Shown here: positions 45,030 through 55,369 of the stretch, in pieces | Layout: the number at the start of each line of letters is the position of its first letter | Position numbering within the stretch: the stretch's first letter is position 1 | NCBI GenBank assembly: GCA_037783545.1 | Contig: JBBELK010000976.1 | Coordinates: 124,001-188,000 of the forward strand | DNA length: 64,000 nucleotides | From: Henricia sp. BOLD:AAB3569 | Lineage: Eukaryota > Echinodermata > Asteroidea > Spinulosida > Echinasteridae | Reading direction: 5' to 3' | Program-made: the position numbers and the translations under genes | Notes under the pieces: model-generated | Database searches by the model: none | What the model saw: only the letters and a program-made list of their open reading frames with translations | Told to the model about the DNA's origin: nothing

Positions 45030-45375
45030 TTCAGGCCCAGTGACCAAATCACTTTTTAACCCCCGCCCCCACTTAACTCATAAGTAATGTATTTTTATAT
45101 CATAGCATTTATCATAATTTTCGCATTACCGTTCTAAAATTTCTCGCCCTCAATCCGTATATTTTTTAGGGATATTGTCAAAGGGTTTGTAAATTAATTT
45201 ATCCGGTTACATAAAGCAATGCATAAAGCATTGTTTTGCTTTCACATCCAAATCAAAAATTGCAAATGTTTCTTCCCATGAATAGTATTTTGGAAACAAA
45301 TTTTATATGATTGTCAGGTTAACTTAAAATGGAATATATTTTCTGAAGAAAAACATCTGAACAAGCTACTTCGAA
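45030..45375. mobile_element. MITE family I copy
   Basis: 'ttcgcattaccgttctaaaa', 'ctcaatccgtatattttt', 'cacatccaaatcaaaaattgcaaa' and 'aatagtattttgg' in family order. The TTAA ends are eroded. Confidence 0.55.
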
Positions 45376-45989
45376 TCCATAATTTTCCAGGAAAAACCCC
45401 CAATGTTTATCATTACTTATGGGTGTTTTAATAAACGGAATAAAATCCGTAAATACTGCATGTAAAAATGTGTTACATCGTTACGTCTTAGATCCATTTA
45501 AGTTTAGTAATCACAAAAACATGCTCGATTTTGTTGGTTTTAAATTTACAGACTTTCTTTCCAAGATCTGCAATGTTGCTGTGCCGAGAATTGTAAAAGA
45601 AAAAAAAATTCAATATGATCCAGTAGGGGTCTAAGTTCTTTAAATCTCATGCACAATAAAATGTATTTGCGGAGTGGTCTTAATTGGCCATTAGCGCTAA
45701 GTGCTCTTAATTATTTTACTTTATGGTCTGTACAAAACCCTGACTCCTCTCCGCATTTTATTGGCCTCCTGCCAGTAATTGGTGTATTAACACCAACTGT
45801 GGGGTTCCCATTGAGATCCCACGGTGAGAATATAAAGGCAATGTACGCTGAAATTGGCGCCAAAATCGCATGCAGTTTTTATTTACTCAGTTTTGTTGTA
45901 AATAGGGATGAAGCGGCGTTTGCCTCATCGCAGGTATGCGTGCGAATTTATGAACCTAATTTCATCCGTGATACTTATCGCAAATAAAT
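45376..45989. other. Non-coding DNA with two unassigned open frames
   Basis: Plus-strand frames 45419-45634 and 45649-45987 (71 and 112 codons) are open but match no family I know. Composition is not obviously coding. Confidence 0.3.
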
Positions 45990-46420
45990 TAACAGCCTCG
46001 AAATGCAATCCGTGTCGTGTGTTACCATGATAATGTGAACGACATGATTTACTCACATGGAAAACTTTGAAATGTTTGTGTAGCCATTTTGGGTCTTCCG
46101 CTTAACCACCTCTTGCATATGCAGCGAGATATGTGGCAGAGGGTATCGCCCTACCATTGTTCCCCCATTGTGTCTCAAACATCCAAGGAATTTCCAAGGA
46201 ATTCCTTTCAGTTTTCAGGGCATTAACAAAAGGGAAGAGTGTGTTGAGGTATAGGGGCGTTGGGGGGAGTCCCTTTGCCATGCACATATCGTGCGGGGTA
46301 TAATCTCAGGAGAAGGATCCCTTAGATCACTTTTGTCGATCAAGATCTGCGCAAGCCGAATGAGTTGATCACAGATATATGCGCAGATCTGGGTTTAGTT
46401 TAGTTAAGTCAATAACAAGC
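45990..46420. mobile_element. Family G copy, diverged and interrupted
   Basis: 'tcgtgtgttacc', 'tttactcacatgga', 'tagccattttgg' and 'gatctgcgc' keep the order seen at 48960-49170. About 180 bp (46130-46310) interrupts. Confidence 0.4.
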
Positions 46421-46534
46421 ACACCTTAAGGGTTGCCTAACTTCTGCACGCTTCATGGAAGTCGCCATCTTTTGCAGTTCAGGTCACAACGGATTTGTAC
46501 ATACTTCACGGTGTGTGGGAGTCGGGAAACAAGG

Positions 46535-46680
46535 CATCAATCTTGACGTCATCCATGCAATCGTTTCATGGTTGACGTCATCGTCCCTTTTAAAATTTAA
46601 AATATGGCGCAGCACATAGTTGCATTAGTTGCAGAGTTTATCATCAAAATTAATTGGGTTGCCGACGTTGAAAACAAGAT
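46535..46680. repeat. Interspersed repeat N, copy 2
   Basis: Partner of 2595-2745: 'gtttcatggttgacgtcat', 'aaaatatggcgcagcacatag', 'gagtttatcatcaaaat', 'gttgccgacg'. Confidence 0.5.
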
Positions 46681-46932
46681 TCTCTGATTCTCATGAAGGT
46701 TTATGCAATGGGCAATACATTCGGTAATATTTTTGATTAATTTCGTCGACAACTTCAAATTTAAGTGTTGTGCCTTCCTTTAAGGAACCTCGGAGTTTAT
46801 AGTGGGCATGCGCACATGTCACATTCGGCAGTTGACCCCGGAAGCGCATTTTTGTTTACACCACTACGAGGGGAATTTGGCAGAAGACGCACTATTTCAC
46901 TGCTGGTGAAGAGACTATAGTTTCCCGCATAT

Positions 46933-47364
46933 ATGGGTAATTCCCTAAATTAGGGGTCCAAAAGTGTGACATGCTTTTTAAGATTTCAAAGTGTTTTTAG
47001 TGATTGAAAGTGGTTTCCCAGTAGAAAATAATTATTTTTATTTCAACAAATGCCAGTCAAATTTAATGTTTGTGTGTAGGTATGGCACCAATATTAATGC
47101 AAACTCATTCTACAGCCAATTTTTATTGGCGTACGTAACCCGGGACACCAAACTCCTATTCAATACCATGGAACAAATTATAACCCTTTATGGTATTCTG
47201 TTTTCAATATTTTTCAGGAATCAGGGAACAAAATATTGAGAAAAATGATGCTGCCCCCTATAATCACAGGCCACAGTCCATTACTGGGAATTTGTGATCA
47301 TGAGTGGTAATTTTTGAAGCAGACAGTGTCGTACGTAACTGGGATTCATTTTGGGAATTACCCA
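46933..47364. mobile_element. MITE family C, copy 2
   Basis: Ends ATGGGTAATTCCCTAAATTA and TTTTGGGAATTACCCA. Opposite orientation to 9611-10060, with shared 'ttcaatattt', 'ccacagtcca' and 'cgtacgtaacccgggacacc'-like blocks. Confidence 0.7.
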
Positions 47365-47499
47365 CAAGCATGTGCTGTACATACAATGCGCTGTACATGT
47401 ACATGTAGATTACACACTATAATATTACATATTATGTACGTACAATGTACGTACTGTACATGCACTATAAATAAGATAAATTTCATGATTGATTGAAGA

Positions 47500-47638
47500 A
47501 AAAAAAAAAAACTGCATACATATTAAAATATCAGCCAAATGATCAGTGCATGTTTCTTGTGTTGAATGAATGGTGAACAATTTTCTGCAGACAATTTTTT
47601 TTTTAAACCACCTTCGATCAACAACAGTCCCACAAAAG
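47500..47638. mobile_element. MITE family J fragment
   Basis: 'gttgaatgaatggtgaac', 'tctgcagacaattttt' and 'cccacaaaagttag' are family J motifs. Confidence 0.4.
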
Positions 47639-47639
47639 T

Positions 47640-48110
47640 TAGCCCATATAAGGGAACTCAATTCCAAAACACTTTTGATACTTCTTTTCCTTGAAACACT
47701 TTTGATACTTCTTTTCCTTGAAACACTTTTCGATCCTTCTTTCGAAACGCTTTTCGATCCTTCTTTCGAAACATGTTTCGGTCGTTCTTTCGAAACACTT
47801 CACGATCGTTCTTTCGAAACACTTTTGGATCCTTCTTTCGAAACACTTTTCGATCCAATTCCCAGGAGAGAATTCACATTCTTTCAAATTAAACACCTCT
47901 TGATCCTTCTTTCGAAACACTTTTTGATCGTTTTTTCGAAACACTTTTGGATCTTTCTTTCGTAACACTTTTCGATCCAATTCCCAGGAGAAAATTTACA
48001 TTCTTTCAAAACACTTTCTGATCCTTCTTTCAAAACACTTTTTGAAGCATTTAAAGTTTTTGTTACCTAAAAACACGTTCCCTCGAAACACTTTTTCGTT
48101 CATTTCTTCT
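47640..48110. repeat. 24-bp minisatellite with a 120-bp higher-order unit
   Basis: The unit CGAAACACTTTTGATCCTTCTTT repeats at 24-bp spacing with point variation. Two larger blocks 'cgatccaattcccaggag' start 120 bp apart (about 47849, 47969). Since 24 is divisible by 3, the array stays open on both strands (8-residue periods such as KCFERRIE on minus). The proteins are by-products, not genes. Confidence 0.85.
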
Positions 48111-48624
48111 AAATACTCCGAAACACTTCGTTCCCGCCTCAAAAACTATTAGAATTGTGTCTGAATGAAATGTATTTCGAGAGAACAAAAAATTATTTCG
48201 ATAAATAAGACTTGATGAGAATTTTAAAATTCTGATGAGAATTTTTAAATTCTTTAAAATTACCCAGTAAAGCATCGGTAGGTGCATATTTGATATGGAA
48301 AAACACATATTTTTCAGCCTACATGTAGTATTAAACCATGTTTTGCACACAAGATCTCGAAGCCAAGATCGGCTACCCCTCATTTTATTTTCCTATGGTG
48401 TAAAGTCACCGGTCACCGTCGCGCGGTTTGCAATCATTGGCTTATGCGCGACTTCTTCGTAGTCTTTGTACGTGCTCTATACAAAAAAGTGGTGTAAAAA
48501 AAAAGAATGCGCACCCGCGCCAGTCATTATTTCAGGAATAGTCTGACCGAAGACTACACACGCAAACAAAATAGAATTTTGCGTGTATCGTTTGCATAAT
48601 GGCTAGCGCCTCTATTTTGCCATC
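48111..48624. other. Non-coding DNA
   Basis: Nothing recognised. Confidence 0.4.
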
Positions 48625-49260
48625 ATTCAAATGGAGGTGCAGTTTAGAAAGTCACTTACTACGTTGTTGTTGCTACGTAGTACACGCTATTACCTAGCAA
48701 CCAACAGTCTGTGCTTTATGCCCTTTCTCCCACGGTGAATACGGTATTGATTCTGTCACATGCACCACACAGCAACAAACATTTAGTCAGGTCAAGTGGA
48801 TACTAAGGGCAGATCCGAATCCAGATCCCGATCTGTTTTACCGCGCAGAAACAAACGAAACCGCTCTCAACTCGGATCTTAAATCACATGAATTGCAATT
48901 TATTTACCAAATTTGTCAAATTTCTGTTCCAAATTTCTTCCACGACATTCGTCGTAAATAAACAAGCATTCTAAATGTTTTTGTATCGTGTGTTGCCTCT
49001 GAAAACTGAAACGACACGGTTTTACTCACACAAAATCTCTGCGATGTTTACGTCGCCATTTTGGATCTAGCGCTGAACCATCCCTCGAGAAGGATTCCGC
49101 AGATCACAGATCTCGATTAGAATGTGTGCGAAGTGAACGAGTTCACCTTGGATCTGCGCGGATCTGAATATGGATCCGTCCGAAACAAACACGCCCTATA
49201 AGTGTGCATGTGAAAGGAAAAACGTCAGTATGGCCTACATCAGACGCTATTCATTCGAAG
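48625..49260. mobile_element. MITE family F with nested family G element
   Basis: 'caaatggaggtgcagtttag', 'gttgttgttgctacgtag', 'acctagcaaccaacagtctg' and 'ggtcaagtggatactaag', then the insert, then 'aagtgtgcatgtgaaagg' and 'aacgtcagta'. F is restored exactly when 48807-49196 is removed. Confidence 0.7.
48807..49196. mobile_element. Family G element (GATC-rich), nested in F
   Basis: 390 bp from GGGCAGATCCGAATCC to its inverted counterpart GGATCCGTCCGAAACAAACACGCCC, flanked by TAAG-like sequence. 'agatcc' and 'gatctg' recur within both arms. Non-coding. Confidence 0.65.
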
Positions 49261-49771
49261 CACACAAAAGGCTAATTGGGACAAAAACCTGGGTGAAAAT
49301 AAGCGACAACTATTGAAGTTTAAGCATTGCCACAGAGATTTATAATCATAACATTTAACAAATGTAAAAATAAATTTCATGTATTTTGTGTGCTTAAATC
49401 AAATGAAAACGTTGTCGGGTCTTTATTTCCATTGAAAATTTATCACTTCACACCGTCTTTTGAAACCGTTTGATTGAACGTTGTGTCCATAATTGACGTG
49501 AACTCGGGTTCAATTTCGTGAAAACCCCTTGATGTAATTTGATTGAAAACGGCAGCTTTGGGACAAAATCACTGGCGTTGAGAGGGTACTAAATGTAATT
49601 TAATTGTGGTCAGTCACGTACGGACAAAATGACTTAGGATATTTAATAGCGAAATGTGCAAAATCCCCTAAGATTGTCCAGAGTAGTAAATTAAAATTAC
49701 ATTAGTGAGGTTCCGGTGTGCATAGTTACTGATCACATACGTTTAAAGGAGTTGTCAAATATTTCCAGAAA
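49261..49771. other. Non-coding DNA
   Basis: Nothing recognised. Confidence 0.4.
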
Positions 49772-50050
49772 ATGGATTCTATATTATTATTATTATTATT
49801 ATTTCTTTCTGCTATTCATGATTCCTCAAAAGTGCCTATTGCACTGTCACTTGCAAGCGTGAGGAAACCCATGAAAAATATAAATGGCCAGAGACACCGG
49901 GAAATCCCCTTGCTCTTTACGAAAGAATGCTCTGGGATCTTTAAAGTGCGTAAACACACTGGACCAACGGCTTTACATCCCTTCCGAAGGATGGAGCAAG
50001 TGTGGTTGAGTGCCTTGCTCAAAGGCACATGTACCGCAGCCGGGTACTTA
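49772..50050 (-). mobile_element. Retroposon fragment with (TTA)n tail
   Basis: A (TTA)n tract (49782-49802) is joined to conserved-looking non-coding body ('gagtgccttgctcaaaggca', 'gtaccgcagccgggta'), resembling 3' tails and bodies of tRNA-SINEs on the minus strand. The head is not found. Confidence 0.4.
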
Positions 50051-50062
50051 ACAATCGTATAA

Positions 50063-50365
50063 AATAATAAAATAACTCACAAAAAATACCCCACCAAAAT
50101 ACTGTCCATGGGAAGAAAACAGGAAATTTGCAGTCTCACGATGTTGATGTGGAAGCGCAGAGTTGGTGCATTGCAATAAATGGATTGAACCTATAAGTTT
50201 ACAAAACATGTGCGTTTTTTTGAAAATATCCTTGAAAATATCAGGATTGAGAGCGCAAAATTTCAGAATGCTAATAAGAAAGATATAACACAAAGGATAC
50301 TTTATCAAAATCTCAACACTCACGGGGTAAGGGAGGTGTATCAAAAAGTGATCCGGTCATTGTTC
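50063..50365. mobile_element. MITE family I copy
   Basis: 'tactgtccatgggaagaaaa', 'aggaaatttgcagtct', 'tttacaaaacatgtgcg', 'aaatatccttgaaaatatca' and 'cgcaaaatttcagaatg' in order. TTAA ends are eroded. Confidence 0.6.
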
Positions 50366-51329
50366 ATTATGTAGGCTATTCTACAGTGTGAGTAAAAATA
50401 CAAACAAAGGCATGGCAAACATTGACATGATGGACAATGGCAGCAATTTTCACCTTCAGAATAAGGACGTATATACTTGGCACACTATGTGAGCTACGAG
50501 CAGTTATCGAGGTTTAAGCTGAGATACAGTGACTTACTTAAATTTGCACAAAAAGTGAAATTTTTCGCCTGTTTCGAGACTATTTTTTCTTCTTCATTAT
50601 TCGGCTGCGTGTGCTTGCCAAAAAATATTTCAACATGTAGTTGATGCCAATGCTTTGTCTATTTCGGATCAACTACACGTCGTGATACGGGAAACACGTA
50701 CTGCAGTAAGCATGCATTTTACTCAAGTCATCGTGTCAAAAAAAGTCTTAAAATCTGACAAACAAAATTGCACTTTTTGAAAGAATGTAGGTATAAATCA
50801 TTGTACTAAACTGAAAACTCGATATCTGCTTGTAGCTGAGATTGTGTGTCAAGTATATTCGTGGCCATTTAGAGCGTGAATAGTGTTGTTGTTGGGCATT
50901 TTGTAGGGAAGAAGACGCGGCCGACCGAGCCGGCTAGATATTTTGACTGATGTGTCACGGCGCGGCGGGTACGCGGTGTACGGTCAAACCCAGAGACCGC
51001 GATGTGATTGCATTTTTTGGTCAAGCTTGATCGGCTTCAAAAACGACACGAAGCAAAGAATCCCTTCATATGAGGCTTGTCGAATCATTATTAGTCCCAC
51101 AACAGCAATGTTCATTGGAACTCTATTTGCTTTTTAAAAAAACAACTACAAAACCGACAACAAACGACACTCGCGCAAATTCAAACATACACGGTCATAG
51201 CGCATGGCTGATTTGGCTGTCTGAGGTGGGCTTAGTTGCGTGACGGCACCACCATTGGAAGTTCTATTTTTAGCATTAGTGCGGAGCGCTATTGCAAGAT
51301 GTCCAACTCGTGCGACCGTTTACTCAATG
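50366..51329. other. Non-coding DNA
   Basis: No coding signal. It ends where DIRS repeat A1 begins. Confidence 0.4.
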
Positions 51330-51472
51330 TGGAATTTCTTTTCGTTTTAGAACGACAGGTGCCAGTGTATTACACTGAACACAATAGAATTACATAACCA
51401 CTGGCTATATAAGCGCCACGTTCGCTTTAGTAGCTCACTCTCGGTCAAGCGTGTTAACCTTGTCGTACAATC
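51330..51472 (+). repeat. DIRS terminal repeat A1
   Basis: TGGAATTTCTTTTCGTTTTA to 'ccttgtcgtacaatc', 143 bp, identical as read to A2. Contains a TATA-like 'ggctatataagcgcc' about 80 bp before the repeat end, a plausible promoter for the gag mRNA, with 'tagctcactctcggtc' downstream as possible initiator region. Confidence 0.85.
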
Positions 51473-51509
51473 TAATTTCTACACACGTCTTTACACACCG
51501 CATCGAAGC

Positions 51510-52193
51510 ATGTCCCTCGAACCGGGCGTCGGCGGTTCGGAGTCCGGTACTAGCAGTGATCAGATACTGAACGCTATCCAGGCCCTTTCAAAGTCATTAG
51601 ACTTCAAGGTCGAATCGGCTTGCAAGAAGCAACGCTTATCAGACGTTCCGACCTTCAAACGCGACGGCAATCAACAGCAGCACAAGCACTGCGAGAAGCT
51701 TCTTTCGCTTGTCGAGTCGGCCATTCAGAACATTGACAGCCTTGACATCGATTCGGCCAAGACCGACTTGAACGCTGCCGTGAAATCCATCAAGGAACGT
51801 CAAAAGCTCATACGACTTGCTGACCGTTCTGATCTCGGCTGGGGAGTTGTAAAAGAGTACATCGCAGACGACTTGGCATCGAACTCTGACGATGAGAAAA
51901 GAATCAGAAAGGCCGAAAAGGCAGCCGCTTCAAAGAAGTCGGCACCCAAGAAGCGTTCCGCGTTCACCAAATTGGCTATCGCTACGCCTGCCGCTACTGC
52001 TAGGCCTCCTGGTTTCGGCTTTCCTTATTCACGCCCACAGCCGCAGTTTTTTCGACCCTACAGAGGCCTCCTCGACGCCCGCTTGTGTTTCCAATGCGGC
52101 CTCCAAGGACACATTAGATCCGCATGTCCCTCCCTTCGAGCACTTCAATTCGGGCAACGACAGCTCGGAACCAGACCAGCCGACAAAAGTTAG
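51510..52193 (+). CDS. DIRS gag-like protein, 227 aa
   Basis: Nucleocapsid-like protein for packaging the element RNA. The first ATG after repeat A1 has an A at -3 and starts MSLEPGVGGSESG. The middle is helical and charged (CEKLLSLVESAIQNID, SAKTDLNAAVKSIKERQ). It is followed by a Lys/Arg-rich stretch (EKAAASKKSAPKKR) and a Pro-rich linker. A single CCHC zinc knuckle CFQCGLQGHIRSAC (C-x2-C-x4-H-x4-C) lies near the C-terminus. The RT frame overlaps its last 300 bp in the +1 frame. Capsid assignment is inferred from position and the knuckle. Confidence 0.85.
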   Translation: MSLEPGVGGSESGTSSDQILNAIQALSKSLDFKVESACKKQRLSDVPTFKRDGNQQQHKHCEKLLSLVESAIQNIDSLDIDSAKTDLNAAVKSIKERQKLIRLADRSDLGWGVVKEYIADDLASNSDDEKRIRKAEKAAASKKSAPKKRSAFTKLAIATPAATARPPGFGFPYSRPQPQFFRPYRGLLDARLCFQCGLQGHIRSACPSLRALQFGQRQLGTRPADKS

Positions 52194-54255
52194 GCATTGG
52201 GAGCTTCAGCAAGGGCGGTTTTCAGCACCGGAAGGCGTGCAAGGTAAGCTGAAAGCTTGTTTAGCGTACTGGAAAAATGTATTGAAGGCTAGCAATTTTG
52301 TTCTTGACATTATCCAATTTGGATACAAGATCCCATTTTTCTTTGTTCCAACGCCATTTTTTGCTAGAAACAATAAATCCAGCTTGGATCATCCTAACTT
52401 TGTCGAGTCGGCCATTGCCGATCTTGCCCATAAGCGTTGTATAGCTGAGGTTAATGACGCCCCTTATTGTTGCAATCCATTAACCGTCGCCGAGGGCAAG
52501 AAACTTAGACTGGTACTCGATCTGCGCCACCCGAACCAATTCATTTTTAAGCAGACATTTAAGTACGAAGACCTCAAGGTGGTATCCCAGATGCTCGATT
52601 TTGACCAATTCTACTTCACATTTGACCTGGAGTCAGGATACCATCATATTGACATCTTTCCCCCGCACCGCAACTATCTCGGCTTTTCTTGGACACACAT
52701 CGATACAATAACTCGATTCTACGTATTCAAAGTGCTCCCTTTCGGCCTCTCAAGCGCGTCTTACATCTTCACAAAGATAACACGGCCCTTAGTTTACCAC
52801 TGGCGCTCCCAGGGTATCGCATCTTTTATGTATATTGACGACGGTATCATTATTTCATCCGATCGCGAAACGGCCGTACGCAACTCCAGCTTCGTCAAAG
52901 TTTCAATTTCCCACAGCGGTTTTGTGCCCAACGCAACCAAATGCTTATGGGAACCGCACACATCGGTAACTTTTCTGGGGCTAACTATACATTCCCTCAA
53001 TCTCACATTTTCGGTCCCCGAAAAGAAAGTCGCCAAGTTGCTCCAGTCCATACATGACATTTTGGACGCAATTCCCAACAATCGCCCTATTCAAGCCCGA
53101 ACACTCGCTAGCGTCACGGGCCAAATCACTTCAATGTATCTCGCTCTCGGCCCAGTCACCCGTTTAAAAACACGAGCCATGCATCGCTCGATCAATTCAA
53201 CTTTCGCGTGGTCAGACCCTGTTGTCATGTCACAACAAGCAATCGGTGAATTGACATTTTGGCGTTCGAACGTATCTTCTTTGAACGGTTTCTTTGTTAG
53301 GCACCAACATTCTTGTACCCGAGCTATCCATACCGACGCGAGCAGCATCGGCTACGGCGGTTTTATATCGGATACCTCGCCACTCATACAGGTCAATGGT
53401 TCTTGGTCTCTTCAAGAAAGAAAACGCAGTTCTACGTGGCGCGAACTCGCCGCGGTATACAGAATCCTTCTAGAACTGCGCGATATAATTTCACATGAGA
53501 AAATTCGGCTTTACACCGATAACGCGAACGTACCGCGAATTCTTTCACACGGTAGTAAGAAACCCGAATTGCAGGAATTAGCCCTCGCCGTATTCTCCTT
53601 GTGTTTAAAGCACAATTTTGTCGTCATTCCGGAGCATTTGCCCCGCGAATTAAACACAATTGCAGATCGCATTAGTAAGGTTTCAGATTTTGACGATTGG
53701 TCAATCGATCAGTACACCTTTGATCTTATAAATTCGCGCTGGGGCCCTCACTCATTCGACCGTTTCGCTTCCCCCAGGAATTTTAAGATTAGCACATTCA
53801 ATACACGATTTTGGTGTAGAGGTTCGACAGGAGTGGACGCATTTTGTCATGATTGGTCACATGACAATAACTACCTGTGTCCCCCTATTTCCCTTGTGAT
53901 AGCGACTATGAAACATTTGCACAAATGCAAAGCCAAAGGTACGCTCGTTATTCCTAAATGGAATTCGGCTTATTTTTGGCCGTCCATATGCCCAGACGGC
54001 ATACATTTTCACAGTTGCGTGCACGACTGGTTACTTCTAAACGCACATTTTACGCCACCACCTCTCTGTCCCCATTCGGTGTTTAACCAGTCTCCCAATT
54101 TCTTGTCAATAGCTTTAAGAATCGATCACACAATAGCCCCAAGAATTTTCAACAAAGGATTTTGTTCCTCCGAACTTGGTTATTGCCAGAACTGTTTGTT
54201 ATCTGGCCCAAGTTCTGCCCATGGGCGATTTCCACGCCCCCTGCACGGTAATTAG
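51892..54255 (+). CDS. DIRS reverse transcriptase / RNase H, 787 aa
   Basis: Copies the element RNA. The frame overlaps gag, so its first ATG (51892) may not be the real start; RT homology begins near residue 100. RT blocks: LRLVLDLRHPN (205-215), FDLESGYHHI (244-253, first Asp), LPFGLSSA (282-289), YIDD (314-317, catalytic pair). RNase H: HTDAS with D482, TWRELAAV with E518, YTDNA with D542 and ADRIS with D592, the full D-E-D-D set. After RNase H comes a block DRFASPRN..FNTRFWCRGSTGVDAF..DW, then CPPISLV and a GTLVIPKW motif, which I know from DIRS-group proteins but whose activity I cannot assign with certainty. No aspartic protease or DDE integrase is visible. No stops. Confidence 0.92.
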   Translation: MRKESERPKRQPLQRSRHPRSVPRSPNWLSLRLPLLLGLLVSAFLIHAHSRSFFDPTEASSTPACVSNAASKDTLDPHVPPFEHFNSGNDSSEPDQPTKVRHWELQQGRFSAPEGVQGKLKACLAYWKNVLKASNFVLDIIQFGYKIPFFFVPTPFFARNNKSSLDHPNFVESAIADLAHKRCIAEVNDAPYCCNPLTVAEGKKLRLVLDLRHPNQFIFKQTFKYEDLKVVSQMLDFDQFYFTFDLESGYHHIDIFPPHRNYLGFSWTHIDTITRFYVFKVLPFGLSSASYIFTKITRPLVYHWRSQGIASFMYIDDGIIISSDRETAVRNSSFVKVSISHSGFVPNATKCLWEPHTSVTFLGLTIHSLNLTFSVPEKKVAKLLQSIHDILDAIPNNRPIQARTLASVTGQITSMYLALGPVTRLKTRAMHRSINSTFAWSDPVVMSQQAIGELTFWRSNVSSLNGFFVRHQHSCTRAIHTDASSIGYGGFISDTSPLIQVNGSWSLQERKRSSTWRELAAVYRILLELRDIISHEKIRLYTDNANVPRILSHGSKKPELQELALAVFSLCLKHNFVVIPEHLPRELNTIADRISKVSDFDDWSIDQYTFDLINSRWGPHSFDRFASPRNFKISTFNTRFWCRGSTGVDAFCHDWSHDNNYLCPPISLVIATMKHLHKCKAKGTLVIPKWNSAYFWPSICPDGIHFHSCVHDWLLLNAHFTPPPLCPHSVFNQSPNFLSIALRIDHTIAPRIFNKGFCSSELGYCQNCLLSGPSSAHGRFPRPLHGN

Positions 54256-54667
54256 CCCAACATATTTGCATTGGGTTGGGTTGCAGCCGCGACATTAATG
54301 TCGCATTGACTACCTTGTCGACATTGTCACTTGACATCAACACTTGGGCCAATAAACGAGTCGGAATTCAAGCCTATTTGAGGCGGCATAGACATTTGCG
54401 TCTACCCATGCAGTCGTTTGGCACTGTGAGTTTATAACATTTATTCGACCGTTTGGTATCGAATTTGATTTGACGGGACAGCGGATTTTTTGTCCGTCCA
54501 ATATTGGCATTGAGCATATTGTCTACAGTTTAGTCTCCCAATGCTTAATTGTTGATCATTCCACATTGGAACTGGCAATCGTATTTTTGTTATTTAATAC
54601 CTTTACATTATTATTATTTGTTTTATTCTCCTCTTTGCCCTTTCTTTTGCGACCCTCTATACCCTAC
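54256..54667 (+). other. DIRS region between RT and B1
   Basis: Non-coding on the RT frame. One short alternative frame (about 54262-54437) is open but unrecognised. Part of this region is what is tandemly duplicated in the derivative at 30752-31287. Confidence 0.5.
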
Positions 54668-54956
54668 AGCAAGGTTCACACAACGACCTAGCCACTGTTC
54701 ACCATTGAAAAACTTGACCTGTTTTTGTCCTTTTTATCGTCCTTTTTCTCGCCTCACATGAGGTATAAATAGAAAAGAAATGTATTTTCTGACGGAAGTA
54801 TGGAGGAAGAAAGTGGAATTTCTTTTCGTTTTAGAACGACAGGTGCCAGTGTATTACACTGAACACAATAGAATTACATAACCACTGGCTATATAAGCGC
54901 CACGTTCGCTTTAGTAGCTCACTCTCGGTCAAGCGTGTTAACCTTGTCGTACAATC
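54668..54956 (+). repeat. DIRS internal repeats B1-A2 (fused)
   Basis: B1 54668-54813 abuts A2 54814-54956 at GGAGGAAGAAAG|TGGAATTTC. This junction has the same sequence as a closed circle made from the outer ends (B2 joined to A1), as the template-switch model of DIRS replication predicts. Confidence 0.88.
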
Positions 54957-55318
54957 CCTCCCACCCCATTTCCCCACTTCGATCAGAATTCGGACCGGGG
55001 AGTGCACCCCCGTCGAGTGCCCTGGGTGCATCCACGTTTCCTCCAATAGCTGGGGGTTTTTCGTGGCCACTGAGCGCCAGCACACAGTGCTGGACCGACA
55101 CTCGACCCGAATTCAGTTTCAGTTGCGACACATGTTTTTTCAGCTCGACTGATTGTATTGCGTGTAATGTTGGTTTCATATCGATTTTTTGTAGATGGTG
55201 ACCTCTGACCGATGATTAGCATGCACAGTGATAATTATCGTCGACACTTTGTCGAGACCGAGATACTGTGTGAACTTTTTTATTTTTCACAGCCGCATGG
55301 ACGGCCTCGGCTTCTACA
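54957..55318 (+). promoter_or_regulatory. Leader of the recombinase ORF, possible 3' splice site
   Basis: About 360 bp between A2 and the recombinase. A2 carries the same TATA-like motif as A1, so it could drive a separate recombinase mRNA. At 55276-55292 the pyrimidine-rich 'cttttttatttttcacag' is a good acceptor-like sequence just before the recombinase frame opens. A short out-of-frame ATG ORF starts at 55297. Regulatory role is inferred. Confidence 0.4.
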
Positions 55319-55369
55319 TTGAAGGATCCATCCCTTATCTCCTTGGCCACATTTGACCTCCCGTCCTTG

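Noticed and set aside
45649-45987. 112-codon plus-strand frame
   Set aside because: No recognisable motif, poor start context and no neighbouring exons. Treated as unassigned non-coding DNA.
47639-47980. 113-codon Cys/Arg/Glu-rich frame on the minus strand
   Set aside because: Produced by the 24-bp minisatellite, whose length is a multiple of three. Equivalent frames occur on the other strand.
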